Source: Enterobacter cloacae complex sp. ECNIH7 (lineage in GTDB: Bacteria > Pseudomonadota > Gammaproteobacteria > Enterobacterales > Enterobacteriaceae). Taken from it: 64,000 bases of DNA. Under the pieces are notes generated by a model that was not told the origin of the DNA, searched no databases, and saw only the letters and a list, made by a program, of their open reading frames with translations. Shown here piece by piece: positions 17,816-28,229 of the stretch. Each line of letters begins with the position of its first letter. Positions within the stretch are counted from its first letter, which is position 1. The position numbers and the translations under genes are program-made. The stretch covers positions 3,038,001 to 3,102,000 of the forward strand of contig NZ_CP017990.1 in assembly GCF_002208095.1 (NCBI RefSeq). Reading direction: 5' to 3'.

Positions 17816-18112
17816 AGACCTCAATTGCTCTTACTCCAGCAAAAAGCCCACCGATTGGTGGGCCTGGCGTTAGAGGGTCAGGCTTGACTGCTTCCTGCCA
17901 TAATTAGATCATGGAAAAGCATCGGATGGGATGAAATCAGCTGGTAACCTATAGCGTGGTACGCGTTTGGTTGGTGTTCGAGGGGCAGTAATACCCTCTT
18001 TCTCTGGCGAAGCCGAATGGCGAAACAATGGCAATGGCTAAAAACAGATAATAAAAAACCACCTTTCGGTGGTTTATACGACACTGCTTATCATTGATTT
18101 TATTCTAGTTTT
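17816..18112. other. Gap between remnant genes and leuZ
   Basis: 297 bp with two minus-strand terminators and no gene. GCCCACC/GGTGGGC with five U on the minus strand is at 17841-17863; AACCACC/GGTGGTT with a U-run is at 18053-18074. Confidence 0.6.
18053..18074 (-). terminator. Terminator of the glyW-cysT-leuZ operon
   Basis: AACCACC-TTTC-GGTGGTT stem followed on the minus strand by six U, 43 bp after the leuZ 3' end. A near copy occurs at 16518-16540 beside the displaced tRNA fragment. Confidence 0.8.
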
Positions 18113-18171
18113 CCCATGGTACCCGGAGTGGGACTTGAACCCACACAGCGCGAACGCCGAGGGATTTTAAA
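18113..18171 (-). repeat. Proximal direct repeat within intact leuZ
   Basis: The copy of the 59-bp repeat that belongs to the functional tRNA gene; partner of 16580-16638, differing at one base. Confidence 0.85.
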
Positions 18172-18203
18172 TCCCTTGTGTCTACCGATTCCACCATCCG
18201 GGC
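18117..18203 (-). tRNA. leuZ: tRNA-Leu (anticodon UAA)
   Basis: 87 nt including encoded CCA (18117-18119). Acceptor arms GCCCGGA and TCCGGGT pair; the anticodon loop is in GGGATTTAAAATCCC with TAA; a long variable arm (CTCGGCGTTCGCGCTG) identifies a class II leucine tRNA; T-loop GTTCAAGTCC. Last tRNA of the cluster and target of the adjacent element. Confidence 0.97.
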
Positions 18204-18215
18204 TCGGGAAGAAAG

Positions 18216-18289
18216 TGGAGGCGCGTTCCGGAGTCGAACCGGACTAGACGGATTTGCAATCCGCTACATAACCGCTTTGCTAACGCGCC
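18216..18289 (-). tRNA. cysT: tRNA-Cys (anticodon GCA)
   Basis: 74 nt with encoded CCA at 18216-18218. Acceptor GGCGCGT pairs with ACGCGCC; anticodon loop in GGATTGCAAATCC; T-loop GGTTCGACTCC. Middle gene of the cluster, 12 bp from leuZ. Confidence 0.97.
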
Positions 18290-18335
18290 GTAAAACTTTT
18301 TAAAGTGACACCCGCTACTGCGCATGTCTTTAATC

Positions 18336-18411
<76 letters not shown>

Positions 18412-18563
18412 AGAACATCAAGTAAACATCTAACCACTTGATTTCATTATCGTCCAGCTGACTGTGCCGCCGTTCGATGCGTTGCATTCTACTGATATGA
18501 CGTTATGAGTCAACGTTATTTTTTGCATCCCCGGATCGTTTGCTGAAAATTACGGCGAAACGA

Positions 18564-19112
18564 TCACTGATCAAGCAAATCCCCGCGCGCAGCGTTCAAA
18601 TATTGCAGCATGGACCACAGCGTCAGCACTGCCGCCACCCACAGCAGACCAATTCCCGCCCATTCAACCCAGGCGTTCGGACGCCAGAGCATCCAGACCA
18701 GCGCCGCCATCTGCGCCGTCGTTTTGACTTTACCAATCCACGAGACCGCCACGCTGCTGCGTTTACCCAGTTCCGCCATCCACTCGCGCAGCGCAGAGAT
18801 AATGATCTCGCGGCCGATCATGGTTGCCGCCGGCAGCGTTACCCACCAGGTGTGATAGTGCTCGGCCACCAGCACCATGGCGATAGCGACCATCACTTTG
18901 TCTGCCACCGGATCGAGGAAGGCACCGAAACGGGTGCTTTGATTCCAGCGACGGGCCAGATAGCCATCAAACCAGTCGGTGACCGCCGCGATCAGAAAGA
19001 GCAATGCGCAGGCGAAAGGTGCCCAGACGACCGGCAGGTAAAACGCCAGTACAAAGAACGGGATGAGTACAACACGAAAGAGAGTGAGCAACGTAGGGAT
19101 ATTAAATTGCAT
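18564..19112 (-). CDS. pgsA: Phosphatidylglycerophosphate synthase PgsA
   Basis: 182-residue inner-membrane enzyme, E. coli length, that makes phosphatidylglycerol phosphate from CDP-diacylglycerol and glycerol-3-phosphate, the committed step to phosphatidylglycerol and cardiolipin. The CDP-alcohol phosphotransferase motif is intact: the two motif halves are [10 protein letters not shown] and [10 protein letters not shown], giving DG-x2-AR-x8-G-x3-D-x3-D. Four or five hydrophobic segments. 56 bp after uvrC on the same strand, as in E. coli uvrY-uvrC-pgsA. Confidence 0.97.
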   Translation of the reverse strand: MQFNIPTLLTLFRVVLIPFFVLAFYLPVVWAPFACALLFLIAAVTDWFDGYLARRWNQSTRFGAFLDPVADKVMVAIAMVLVAEHYHTWWVTLPAATMIGREIIISALREWMAELGKRSSVAVSWIGKVKTTAQMAALVWMLWRPNAWVEWAGIGLLWVAAVLTLWSMLQYLNAARGDLLDQ

Positions 19113-19168
19113 AATGACGGTAACTGTTTGTTGTCAGTAAAATTTAGCTCTATGTTGCTACAGAGCCC

Positions 19169-21001
19169 TCAATGTTTCAACGAGTAGTAGATCTTTTCTG
19201 CCAGCCCTTGCGAAATACCCGGCACTTTTGCAATTTCCTCGATGCTGGCGTTGAGTAATCCTTGCAATCCGCCCATATATTTCAGCAGCATCTGGCGACG
19301 TTTTGGCCCAACGCCTTCGATCGTCTCCAGTGAACTGGTGTTTTTCACCTTCGCCCGTTTTTTACGGTGACCGCTGATGGCATGATCGTGTGATTCATCG
19401 CGAATGTGCTGGATGACGTGCAGCGCCGGGGAGTCCGGCGGCAGGCTGAAGCCCTCGCCTTCCGGCTCGAAGAACAATGTCTCCAGACCGGCCTTACGAT
19501 CGGCCCCTTTTGCAACACCCAGCAGCAGCGGATGGTTTTTGTCCCAGCTGACATCAAGCGATTCAAATACCGCTTTCGCCTGGCCGAGCTGCCCTTTCCC
19601 GCCGTCAATCAGGATCACATCCGGGATCTTGCTCTCTTCAATGGCTTTGCCGTAGCGACGCCGCAGCACCTGATTCATGGCCGCATAGTCATCGCCCGGC
19701 GTGATCCCGGTAATGTTATAGCGGCGATACTCGGCGCGCAGTGGGCCATTCGCATCAAATACCACGCACGACGCCACCGTCTGTTCCCCCATCGTATGGC
19801 TGATGTCGAAACACTCCATCCGTTTCACTTCCGGCAGCTTCAGCAGCGTCGCCAGAGCCGTTAAACGCTGGTTGACCGTTGACTGCTGCGACAGCTTAGT
19901 GGTGAGCGCCGTCGCCGCGTTGGTTCGCGCCAGCTTCAGATAACGCGCGCGATCGCCGCGCGGTTTGGTTTGTACATTGACCCGACGCCCCGCCAGTTCA
20001 GAGAGCGACTCGCCCAGCAGGGTTTTATCGTCAAGATTAAAATCGAGCAGGATCTCAGAAGGCAGCGTGCGCATCTGGCTCCCCTGCAGATAGAACTGGC
20101 CGACAAAGGTTTCCACCACTTCACCCAGTTCGGTACCGCCAGGCACTTTCGGGAAATAGCTGCGGCTGCCGAGCACTTTGCCCTGGCGAATAAACAGCAC
20201 GTGCACGCAGGCCATTCCGGCGTCAAAGGCTACGCCGATGACGTCGAGATCGTCACCGGTATTCGAGACAAACTGTTTCTCAGTGACTCTGCGCACCGCC
20301 TGAATTTGGTCGCGGATCCGCGCGGCCTCTTCGAACTGGAGTGCGGCGCTGGCTTTTTCCATGCGCGCGATCAGCTGCGTTAAGACCTGATCGTCTTTTC
20401 CGGCTAAGAACAGGCGCACATACTCCACCTGCTGGGCATACTCTTCTTCACTCACCAGCCCGGCCACACACGGCCCCAGGCAGCGCCCAATCTGGTACTG
20501 CAGGCACGGGCGCGAGCGGTTACGGTAAACGCTGTTTTCACACTGGCGGATCGGGAAGATTTTTTGCAGCAGCGCCAGCGTTTCTCGCACGGCATAGCCA
20601 TTAGGGAACGGCCCGAAATATTCGCCCTTCGCGTGTTTCGCACCGCGGTGCATGGCGAGGCGCGGATGGGTGTCGCCGCTCAGAAAAATAAACGGGTAGG
20701 ATTTATCATCACGCAGCAGGACGTTATAGCGCGGCTGGTAGAGCTTAATATAGTTGTGCTCTAGCAGCAGCGCTTCTGTCTCGGTGTGCGTGACGGTGAC
20801 ATCAATATTCTGAATGAGTGAGACCAGCGCTTCGGTCTTACGGGAGGCCAGGTTACTGCGAAAATAGCTGGAGAGGCGTTTTTTTAGATCTTTTGCCTTC
20901 CCCACGTAGATAACCGTACCGCCAGCGTCATACATGCGATAGACGCCAGGCTGGCTGGTAACGGTTTTCAGAAATGCTTTTGAATCGAACACATCACTCA
21001 C
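19169..21001 (-). CDS. uvrC: Excinuclease ABC subunit UvrC
   Basis: 610 residues, the E. coli length. It makes both incisions around the lesion in nucleotide excision repair. Domain order: GIY-YIG nuclease at residues 18-45 ([10 protein letters not shown] then [10 protein letters not shown]), Cys-rich linker ([13 protein letters not shown]), UVR helix for UvrB near 205, RNase H-like nuclease with [10 protein letters not shown] and [10 protein letters not shown], and two helix-hairpin-helix motifs at the C-terminus ([20 protein letters not shown]). ATG overlaps the uvrY stop by 4 bases. Confidence 0.98.
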   Translation of the reverse strand: MSDVFDSKAFLKTVTSQPGVYRMYDAGGTVIYVGKAKDLKKRLSSYFRSNLASRKTEALVSLIQNIDVTVTHTETEALLLEHNYIKLYQPRYNVLLRDDKSYPFIFLSGDTHPRLAMHRGAKHAKGEYFGPFPNGYAVRETLALLQKIFPIRQCENSVYRNRSRPCLQYQIGRCLGPCVAGLVSEEEYAQQVEYVRLFLAGKDDQVLTQLIARMEKASAALQFEEAARIRDQIQAVRRVTEKQFVSNTGDDLDVIGVAFDAGMACVHVLFIRQGKVLGSRSYFPKVPGGTELGEVVETFVGQFYLQGSQMRTLPSEILLDFNLDDKTLLGESLSELAGRRVNVQTKPRGDRARYLKLARTNAATALTTKLSQQSTVNQRLTALATLLKLPEVKRMECFDISHTMGEQTVASCVVFDANGPLRAEYRRYNITGITPGDDYAAMNQVLRRRYGKAIEESKIPDVILIDGGKGQLGQAKAVFESLDVSWDKNHPLLLGVAKGADRKAGLETLFFEPEGEGFSLPPDSPALHVIQHIRDESHDHAISGHRKKRAKVKNTSSLETIEGVGPKRRQMLLKYMGGLQGLLNASIEEIAKVPGISQGLAEKIYYSLKH

Positions 21002-21654
21002 TGACTTAACAACGTCTCCGCATTACACAAACCGTGCCGGATGGCCAGGTGCGTCAGTTCGACGTCACCATGAATGTTCAGTTTACTGAACATCCGGTAA
21101 CGATAGCTGTTCACCGTTTTCGGGCTGAGATTCAGCTGTTCCGAGATCTCATTCACCTTCTGACCTTTGGTGATCATCAGCATAATCTGCAATTCACGCT
21201 CGGACAAACTGGCAAACGGTGATTCGGTTTTCTCGGGCTCGATCTGACTCAGCGCCATCTGCTGGGCAATGTCGGAAGCAATGTAGCGCTGTCCGGCAAA
21301 CACGGAACGGATTGCATTGACGACTTCCTGCGGCGCAGCACCTTTACTCAGGTAGCCCGCTGCGCCCGCCTGCATCACTTTCGCGGGCAGTGGGTTTTCG
21401 GTATGCACGGTCAGCATGATGACTTTGGTATCAACAAAGGTACGCGCGATTTTGCGTGTTGCTTCAAGACCACCGATACCGGGCATATTCATATCCATCA
21501 ATACCACATCGGCCGAGTTTGTGCGGCACCATTTTACCGCATCTTCGCCGCAGCACGCCTCACCGGCAACTTTAATACCTTTAATATCTTCAAGAATGCG
21601 TCGTATCCCTGCGCGCACCAGTTCGTGGTCATCAACAAGAAGGACGTTGATCAA
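20998..21654 (-). CDS. uvrY: Response regulator UvrY (BarA/UvrY system)
   Basis: 218 residues. Receiver domain with Asp8/Asp9 and phospho-acceptor Asp54 in [10 protein letters not shown], and Lys104 in YLSKGAA; a LuxR/FixJ HTH at about residues 146-205 ([20 protein letters not shown]). Phosphorylated by BarA in response to carboxylates, it activates csrB/csrC and so relieves CsrA control, which includes motility genes. First gene of uvrY-uvrC(-pgsA). Confidence 0.97.
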   Translation of the reverse strand: MINVLLVDDHELVRAGIRRILEDIKGIKVAGEACCGEDAVKWCRTNSADVVLMDMNMPGIGGLEATRKIARTFVDTKVIMLTVHTENPLPAKVMQAGAAGYLSKGAAPQEVVNAIRSVFAGQRYIASDIAQQMALSQIEPEKTESPFASLSERELQIMLMITKGQKVNEISEQLNLSPKTVNSYRYRMFSKLNIHGDVELTHLAIRHGLCNAETLLSQ

Positions 21655-22120
21655 AGGAAATGTCTCCAGAATAGGGATAACGCTACTGAGTGATAATTTG
21701 GTTTATATTAACGGTTTTCCTCACAAGATTAAAACGTTAAAAAACCGGCTATTCGATTTTGCTCTCGTTTTTGGAAATTAGGCTGTACAGTCCTTGGAAA
21801 GAGAGACCATGCATTCAGGGCTTTTGCAGCTTTTTTTAAGCATCTGTATTCAAAAAGTTACAAAAAACTTGCAGGCTTTTCCTGCAAAAAAACAGATCTC
21901 AAATTTTTGTAACAATAATTAACGGCAAGCGAACCGGGCATAAACAATTAATAGCCTTTGACGACGGTACAGTTTACCGGTACGTTCTGTTTACGCAATT
22001 AAACATCCACGTAAAAGTACAAAAAACAACCGCTGCATTTTTTGCTTCAGCTTGTGGTATACTCCGCCGCCTTGACTTTCGTCGTCGCGCTTTAGCGCCG
22101 TTAAATAATGAGGAAAATAA
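21655..22120. other. uvrY/yecF divergent region with yecF promoter
   Basis: 466 bp, AT-rich in the middle, no gene seen. An extended -10 TGGTATACT at 22055-22063 points to yecF; no good -35 accompanies it. The GC-poor block 21780-21960 carries several T and A tracts but no other clear signal. Confidence 0.5.
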
Positions 22121-22345
22121 ATGAGCACACCTGAATTTGCCACTGCGGAGAATAACCAGGAACTGGCACAGGAAGTAAACTGCCTGAAAGCACTGCTGAC
22201 GCTGATGCTGCAGGCGATGGGCCAGGCGGATGCCGGTCGTGTGATCATTAAAATGGAAAAACAAATCGCGGAGATGGAAGACCAGGCTGAATCTGCGGTA
22301 TTTGCTAACACCGTTAAGCAAATCAAACAAGCCTACCGCCAGTAA
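22121..22345 (+). CDS. yecF: YecF family protein (DUF2594)
   Basis: 74-residue soluble, helical protein: [20 protein letters not shown], then repeated Met/Gln/Glu helices up to [11 protein letters not shown]. Same size and position as E. coli YecF between uvrY and sdiA. Function unknown. GAGGA ribosome site upstream. Confidence 0.92.
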   Translation: MSTPEFATAENNQELAQEVNCLKALLTLMLQAMGQADAGRVIIKMEKQIAEMEDQAESAVFANTVKQIKQAYRQ

Positions 22346-22350
22346 CAAAA

Positions 22351-22380
22351 AACGGCTGGATGCAGTGCATTCAGCCGTTT
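22351..22380. terminator. Bidirectional terminator yecF/sdiA
   Basis: AACGGCTG and CAGCCGTT arms with an inner extension (GATGCAGTGCATT) form a long hairpin between converging yecF and sdiA, with T-rich flanks. Confidence 0.75.
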
Positions 22381-22411
22381 GTTCGTCTGTCACGCAGAAC
22401 GTAGTATGCTG

Positions 22412-23134
22412 TCAGATCAGTCCCGTTGCCGCCGCGTAGCACGCAATCTGGGTTTTGTTGGGCGCGTTGAATTTCTTCTGCATATTTTTCTGATGGAAGT
22501 TAACGGTATTCTCAGAGATAGAGAGAATGATCGCTATTTCCGCTGACGTCTTCCCTTCCGCAGTCCATTTCAGAATTTCGCGCTCGCGTTTGCTGAATTT
22601 CATTTCGGGTGGCATTACCATCCCATCTTCGAAACGCATCAGAGAAGTTAAGGCCATTTGCACCAGCATTTGCAGCCGTAGTTCTATTTCCTCACGGGCA
22701 AAAGGCCCTTCCTGTACACTAGTACGAGAAACAGACAGGAAGCCAAGCGCATGATTAGGCAGCATCAGGCACTGCGTTATTCCCGCGCGTAAACCGTGGT
22801 CCTGGGCGCTATGCCATAATTCCTGCGCCTCGGCAAATAATGCGTCTGTCCAGGGCAAATGACCCTGGATGAAATTTTCCGCTTTTAAAACAGGATCGAT
22901 AGCGAAATAGTTCGCGGATTGATATTGCGCCATCCACGGCTTTGGATAAGTGGTCTGCAAAGAGATTTTAGGGCGCGTAAAGGGCACGGGATGCCGCACG
23001 CAGAGCGCGTAATAATCGAATTCCAGCGCCTGAGTTTGCCGCTCTAGCTCCCGATATACCTCATCGGTATTCGTCAATTCCTGAAACCGGAGGGAGCAAT
23101 CCCGTCGCCAGGTGAAAAAGTCTGAATCCTTCAT
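22412..23134 (-). CDS. sdiA: LuxR-type quorum-sensing receptor SdiA
   Basis: 240 residues, E. coli length. N-terminal acyl-homoserine-lactone domain (residues about 1-170; YDYYALCVRHPVPFTRP-like start and WTDALFAEAQELWHSAQDHG) and C-terminal LuxR HTH (FSKREREILKWTAEGKTSAE, ISENTVNFHQKNMQKKF). A LuxR solo: no luxI-type synthase is seen in the window, so it senses AHLs made by other species, and in enterics affects ftsQAZ and acid or rck genes. Confidence 0.96.
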   Translation of the reverse strand: MKDSDFFTWRRDCSLRFQELTNTDEVYRELERQTQALEFDYYALCVRHPVPFTRPKISLQTTYPKPWMAQYQSANYFAIDPVLKAENFIQGHLPWTDALFAEAQELWHSAQDHGLRAGITQCLMLPNHALGFLSVSRTSVQEGPFAREEIELRLQMLVQMALTSLMRFEDGMVMPPEMKFSKREREILKWTAEGKTSAEIAIILSISENTVNFHQKNMQKKFNAPNKTQIACYAAATGLI

Positions 23135-23355
23135 ACTTACTAAATGAAGCCTCTGAAAAGATAATCATTATTATGGTGAATATAACCTAACACATAAATC
23201 TTTTTTCTAACTACAAAATATCGGCATTAGCACAATTAACTTTACTATTGATAAGGTTTATCCGGGCCGGATGGAATAAAAAAACAAACGACTGCCCCCG
23301 AAGGGAGAATAATTTGCTCCAGCCTAACTTTCTGGAGCAAATTAGTGCAAAAATT

Positions 23356-24108
23356 CTACTGCATAAGGAATTTTTCAAGGAACTGACGGGTTCGGGGCTG
23401 TTGAGGGTTAGCGAACAGGCTTTTCGCTGGCCCCTGCTCCACGATCCGCCCCTGATCCATGAAAATGGCTCTGTCAGCAACATCGCGCGCAAAGCTCATC
23501 TCATGTGTCACAATCACCATCGTCCGTTTCTCCTGAGCCAGCTGGCGAATGGTGTTCAGCACCTCACCCACCAGTTCCGGATCGAGCGCAGAGGTCGGTT
23601 CATCAAAAAGGATCACATCAGGGCGCATCGCCAGCGCGCGCGCTATCGCTACGCGCTGCTGCTGCCCTCCCGACAGACGGCGAGGATAGCTGGTCTCTTT
23701 CCCCGCCAGCCCGACTTTAGCGAGCAGTTCACGCGCGCGTACCGTCGCTTCCTCTTTCGATTCACCTTTTACAATCACCGGCCCTTCAATAATGTTCTCC
23801 AGAACCGTACGGTGAGGGAAGAGATTGAAGTTCTGGAATACAAAGCCGACATGCTGGCGCAGGCGGCGAATTAACCCCTTCTGCTGGCTAATGGATTTTC
23901 CGGTATCAATCGTTATCTCCCCTACCCGAATGGTGCCGCCTTCCGGCTGTTCAAGCAGGTTAATGCTGCGCAGCAGCGTCGTTTTTCCCGAACCGCTTGG
24001 TCCGATAATCGCCACCACTTCACCCTGCTCTACTTCAAGATCGATCCCGTGGAGCACCGTTTGACCGTGGAATTTTTTCACCAGGTTTTTGACGTCGATA
24101 GCACTCAT
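23356..24108 (-). CDS. tcyN: L-cystine ABC transporter ATP-binding protein TcyN (YecC)
   Basis: 250-residue ATPase. Walker A GPSGSGKT at residues 36-43, LSGGQQQRVAIARALA signature, Walker B VILFDEPTSALDPEL and H-loop VTHEMSFARDVADRA, all typical of polar amino-acid importers. It powers TcyL with binding protein TcyJ for cystine (and diaminopimelate) uptake. The ATG overlaps the tcyL stop by 4 bases. Confidence 0.96.
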   Translation of the reverse strand: MSAIDVKNLVKKFHGQTVLHGIDLEVEQGEVVAIIGPSGSGKTTLLRSINLLEQPEGGTIRVGEITIDTGKSISQQKGLIRRLRQHVGFVFQNFNLFPHRTVLENIIEGPVIVKGESKEEATVRARELLAKVGLAGKETSYPRRLSGGQQQRVAIARALAMRPDVILFDEPTSALDPELVGEVLNTIRQLAQEKRTMVIVTHEMSFARDVADRAIFMDQGRIVEQGPAKSLFANPQQPRTRQFLEKFLMQ

Positions 24109-24773
24109 TTTGGATCACGCTCCTGGCGGTTAAGCTGGTTTTCGAAGTAGTTTTGCAGAGCAGAAAGCACCGTCGCCATCACCCAGTAAATCAGCGAGGC
24201 GGCCAGATACATGGTAAAGACTTCAAGCGTACGGGAGGTGATGAGCTGTGCCTGACGGAAAAGCTCCGGAACCTGAATCGTTGCCGCCAGGGAGGTATCT
24301 TTCACCAGACTGATGAAGCTGTTGCTGAGTGGCGGAAGCGCCACGCGCGCCGCCTGCGGCAGAATGGCTCTGCGCAGCGTCTGCCATGGCGTCATCCCGA
24401 TACTGGCAGCTGCCTCCCACTGCCCTTTGTCAATGGAGGAGATCGCCGCTCGCAGGGTTTCTGACGTGTACGCCGCGGTATTGAGCGACAGACCAATCAT
24501 CGCTGCGGGGATCGGATCCAGCTCGATGCCGAACTGCGGCAAGCCGTAGTAGATCATAAAGAGCTGGGCGATAAGCGGCGTGCCGCGAAATACGGAAATA
24601 TAAAAGCGCGCCAGCCAGCGCACCGGCAGGATGGATGACATGCGCATTAATGCCAGCACAAATCCCAGCACCAGCCCGAAGAACATCCCGCCGATACTGA
24701 GCTGTAACGTAAATACCGCACCTTTCAGCAGATACGGCAGAGAATCAATAACCAGTTGAATACTTTCTTGCAT
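24105..24773 (-). CDS. tcyL: L-cystine ABC transporter permease TcyL (YecS)
   Basis: 222-residue inner-membrane permease of the HisM/HisQ family. It contains the ATPase-coupling motif EAAASIGMTPWQTLRRAILP and YISVFRGTPLIAQLF near residue 58, with about five hydrophobic segments. Followed by tcyN (4-base overlap) and preceded by dcyD, 21 bp away on the same strand. Confidence 0.96.
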   Translation of the reverse strand: MQESIQLVIDSLPYLLKGAVFTLQLSIGGMFFGLVLGFVLALMRMSSILPVRWLARFYISVFRGTPLIAQLFMIYYGLPQFGIELDPIPAAMIGLSLNTAAYTSETLRAAISSIDKGQWEAAASIGMTPWQTLRRAILPQAARVALPPLSNSFISLVKDTSLAATIQVPELFRQAQLITSRTLEVFTMYLAASLIYWVMATVLSALQNYFENQLNRQERDPK

Positions 24774-24794
24774 TATTATTTTTCGACCTGATTT

Positions 24795-25796
<1,002 letters not shown>

Positions 25797-25845
25797 TCAG
25801 ACAAAATGTGATATTTTTCATTATGCACGCAGACGCGAAAGAAAT

Positions 25846-25877
25846 AAAAAAGGCGCTTTTAAAAGCGCCTTTTTTTA
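25846..25877 (-). terminator. Terminator after tcyJ
   Basis: AAAAAAGGCGCTTTT and AAAAGCGCCTTTTTTT are perfectly complementary; lies just past the tcyJ stop and before dcyD, giving at least partial termination between them. Confidence 0.85.
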
Positions 25878-25887
25878 CGGCAGAAGC

Positions 25888-26688
25888 TTATTTCGTGACG
25901 TCTGCACCGAACCACTTCTCGGAGAGCGCCTTCAGGCTGCCGTCTTTTTGCATGTCAGCAATCGCGGAATCAATCGCTTTGACCAGGTCTTCGTTACCTT
26001 TACGAACGGCAACGCCTGATTCCTGACGAGAGAACGCATCACCCGCTACCGCCAGGGTATTGTTGGTTTTCTTCACCAGATCCAGCGCAGCCAGGCGGTC
26101 AACCAGAATGGCGTCGATACGGCCCACGCGCAGATCCTGGTATTTCGTTGGATCATCATCATAAGTGCGGATATCCACGCCCTGCACGTTCTGGCGCAGC
26201 CACTCTTCGTAGTTGGTACCCAGACCGACACCGACTTTCTTCCCTTTCAGGTCCGCGGCAGTTTTAATTCCGCCTTCGTTGCCTTTCTTCACCAGCGCCT
26301 GAATACCGGACACGGTGTACGGCGTAGAGAAGTCATATTTCTTCTTACGCTCGTCAGAAATGGTCACCTGATTAATCACCACATCAATACGTTTGGAATC
26401 CAGCGACGCCAGCATACCGTCCCATTTGGTCGGTTTCAGTGACGCTTTAACGCCAAGGTGCTTCGCCAGCTCTTCAGCAAACTCCACTTCAAAACCGGTC
26501 AGCTTACCGTCATCGCCCTGGAAGCTGAACGGAGGATAGGTTCCTTCCAGCCCGACCAGCAGCGTACCGCGCTCTTTTACTTTATTCAGCAGGTTTTCTG
26601 CGGCGAACGTTTTCACGCTCATGCCCGCAACCAGCGCAACGGCCATAACACCCATCAGCGCCTGACGACCCAGAAGTGCAAATTTCAT
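25888..26688 (-). CDS. tcyJ: L-cystine-binding periplasmic protein TcyJ (FliY)
   Basis: 266 residues with a signal peptide ending near TFAA-ENLLNKV (residue 30). The mature protein is a type II solute-binding protein: ERGTLLVGLEGTYPPFSFQG, GFEVEFAEELAKHLG, VVINQVTISDERKKKYDFS. It delivers cystine to TcyL/TcyN. Historically named fliY because it lies in the fliAZ operon; it is not a flagellar part. Confidence 0.96.
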   Translation of the reverse strand: MKFALLGRQALMGVMAVALVAGMSVKTFAAENLLNKVKERGTLLVGLEGTYPPFSFQGDDGKLTGFEVEFAEELAKHLGVKASLKPTKWDGMLASLDSKRIDVVINQVTISDERKKKYDFSTPYTVSGIQALVKKGNEGGIKTAADLKGKKVGVGLGTNYEEWLRQNVQGVDIRTYDDDPTKYQDLRVGRIDAILVDRLAALDLVKKTNNTLAVAGDAFSRQESGVAVRKGNEDLVKAIDSAIADMQKDGSLKALSEKWFGADVTK

Positions 26689-26774
26689 AAATACCCCGAT
26701 ATAGTGGAATTTTTACGTAGTGTAGAGAAATCGCCTGCCACGTCAAAGGCGACTGCGCTACATCTTATTCTTTT

Positions 26775-27326
26775 TTAATATATATCAGAAGTTGTTCCGG
26801 CGTGGGCTTTCTGCTTTATGGCACCCGGCATTTGCACCTTGTATTGCGCATACTTGCGCAGCGCAATTCGGTAGTTATTGGTGCTGGTCGCAGGCAGCCA
26901 CGGCTCCAGATTTTCATCCAGATAACCGGTTTTCAGCAGATCGCGAGAAATATTGTTTACGGTCAGATGTTGCCCAAGGCGGCGCAGGCGAACGACATAT
27001 TCGCGAACGGTGCCGTGGCTCATCTCCGTTTGTTCAAACAGGAACTGCTTGAAGCCGATAATATCGAAGAAGTCGCTTTGCTCTTTGCAGTGGAGATCCC
27101 CACAGAAACGGCAAAGCGCCACCCACTCTTTTTGCTCTTCGAGCCATGCTGCTTCGTCCATCAACGTGTCGAGACGCGAAATCGCAATCTTATTGACGAT
27201 TTCGCCCCGGCGAACCAGCGTGATACGATCGAGTAACTTGTTACAGTGGGCGCAATGCGTCTGGCTGTGTTTAAAGTCTTTCAGGTAGCGGCTTAAAGGC
27301 CGTCTTTTAGATTGCTGCACCGTCAT
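26775..27326 (-). CDS. fliZ: Flagellar/stress regulator FliZ
   Basis: 183 residues, E. coli length. Basic DNA-binding regulator that antagonises RpoS-dependent promoters and thereby favours motility over curli. Features: two CxxC pairs (HCAHCNKLL and CRFCGDLHC), the segment VREYVVRLRRLGQHLTVNNI resembling sigma-S region 3.0, and a C-terminal basic helix. 54 bp after fliA on the same strand. Confidence 0.95.
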   Translation of the reverse strand: MTVQQSKRRPLSRYLKDFKHSQTHCAHCNKLLDRITLVRRGEIVNKIAISRLDTLMDEAAWLEEQKEWVALCRFCGDLHCKEQSDFFDIIGFKQFLFEQTEMSHGTVREYVVRLRRLGQHLTVNNISRDLLKTGYLDENLEPWLPATSTNNYRIALRKYAQYKVQMPGAIKQKAHAGTTSDIY

Positions 27327-27380
27327 GATAACTCCTGGTTGTCAATACGTTGTGCGGCATTTTTAAGGTGAATCAATCAC

Positions 27381-28100
27381 CTATAACTTACCCAGCTTGG
27401 TTCGTAAGCGTTTAATGGCCTGGCTGTGCAGCTGGCTCACCCGCGACTCTCCCACCTCCAGAACAGCGCCAATCTCTTTGAGGTTAAGCTCTTCCTGGTA
27501 ATAAAGGGTCAATACCAGCTGTTCGCGTTCAGGCAGAGCTTCAATAGCCTCCATGACGCGCTGGCGTAAATTCCCTTCCATTAAATGGTGTAACGGGTTC
27601 TCCTGCTGGTGCTCGTCCGTCACCAGCTCGATGCTATCGCCATGCTCTTCGCGCCACTCGTCATAAGAGAAGAGTTGGCTATTATTGGTATCGAGCAACA
27701 TCTGACGATACTCTTCAACAGCAATGCCAAGACGTTCCGCCACTTCGGTTTCCGTTGCGTTACGTCCCAGCTCCTGTTCCAGCTGCCCCATCGCATGCGC
27801 CACTTCGCGCGCGTTGCGGCGAACGCTGCGCGGCACCCAGTCTCGGCTGCGCAGCTCGTCCAGCATCGCACCACGAATACGCTGAACTGCGTAAGTCGTA
27901 AATGCCGTTCCTTGCAGAGCGTCGTATCGGTCAACTGCATTCAATAACCCGATACCGCCCGCCTGTAGCAGATCGTCGAGTTCCACGCTCGCCGGCAAGC
28001 GCACCTGGAGGCGCAATGCTTCGTGACGCACCAGCGGGACATAACGCTGCCACAGCGAGTGTTTATCCATTACACCTTCAGCGGTATAGAGTGAATTCAC
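27381..28100 (-). CDS. fliA: Flagellar sigma factor FliA (sigma-28)
   Basis: 239 residues, same length and start as E. coli (MNSLYTAEGVMDKHSLWQRY). Region 2 has ELDDLLQAGGIGLLNAVDRY and TYAVQRIRGAMLDELRSRDW; region 4 has LPEREQLVLTLYYQEELNLK and GESRVSQLHSQAIKRLR. It directs late flagellar genes such as fliC and fliD, whose promoters below match its consensus. A GCCGATAA box on the minus strand at 28126-28133, upstream of fliA, could be its own sigma-28 -10 element, but a TAAA at the right distance is missing. Confidence 0.98.
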   Translation of the reverse strand: MNSLYTAEGVMDKHSLWQRYVPLVRHEALRLQVRLPASVELDDLLQAGGIGLLNAVDRYDALQGTAFTTYAVQRIRGAMLDELRSRDWVPRSVRRNAREVAHAMGQLEQELGRNATETEVAERLGIAVEEYRQMLLDTNNSQLFSYDEWREEHGDSIELVTDEHQQENPLHHLMEGNLRQRVMEAIEALPEREQLVLTLYYQEELNLKEIGAVLEVGESRVSQLHSQAIKRLRTKLGKL

Positions 28101-28229
28101 GATAAACAGCCCTGCGTTAGTTGAGTTATCGGCATGATTATCCGATTCTGCAGGGCGTTCAATTGGATGAAAAAGGGGGATAAAGTGAGGTTATTCTGAG
28201 GTTGCCCACAACAGGGGCAACTTTTCTGG

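Larger units (their letters stand above)
16580..18171. mobile_element. Remnant integrative element at leuZ (about 1.5 kb, no integrase)
   Basis: Bounded by 59-bp direct repeats of the leuZ 3' end. The interior (16639-18112) holds a 46-bp palindrome and two overlapping unknown genes in noticeably AT-richer DNA than the surrounding core. No integrase, excisionase or IS sequence remains, so it is probably a decayed or internally deleted island. The terminator region next to the tRNA is also duplicated, which suggests that more than one integration event took place. Confidence 0.7.

Noticed and set aside
28119..28152. Sigma-28 promoter for fliA
   Set aside because: GCCGATAA is present at 28126-28133 on the minus strand, but there is no TAAA 15 bases upstream, so only the -10 part is noted under fliA.
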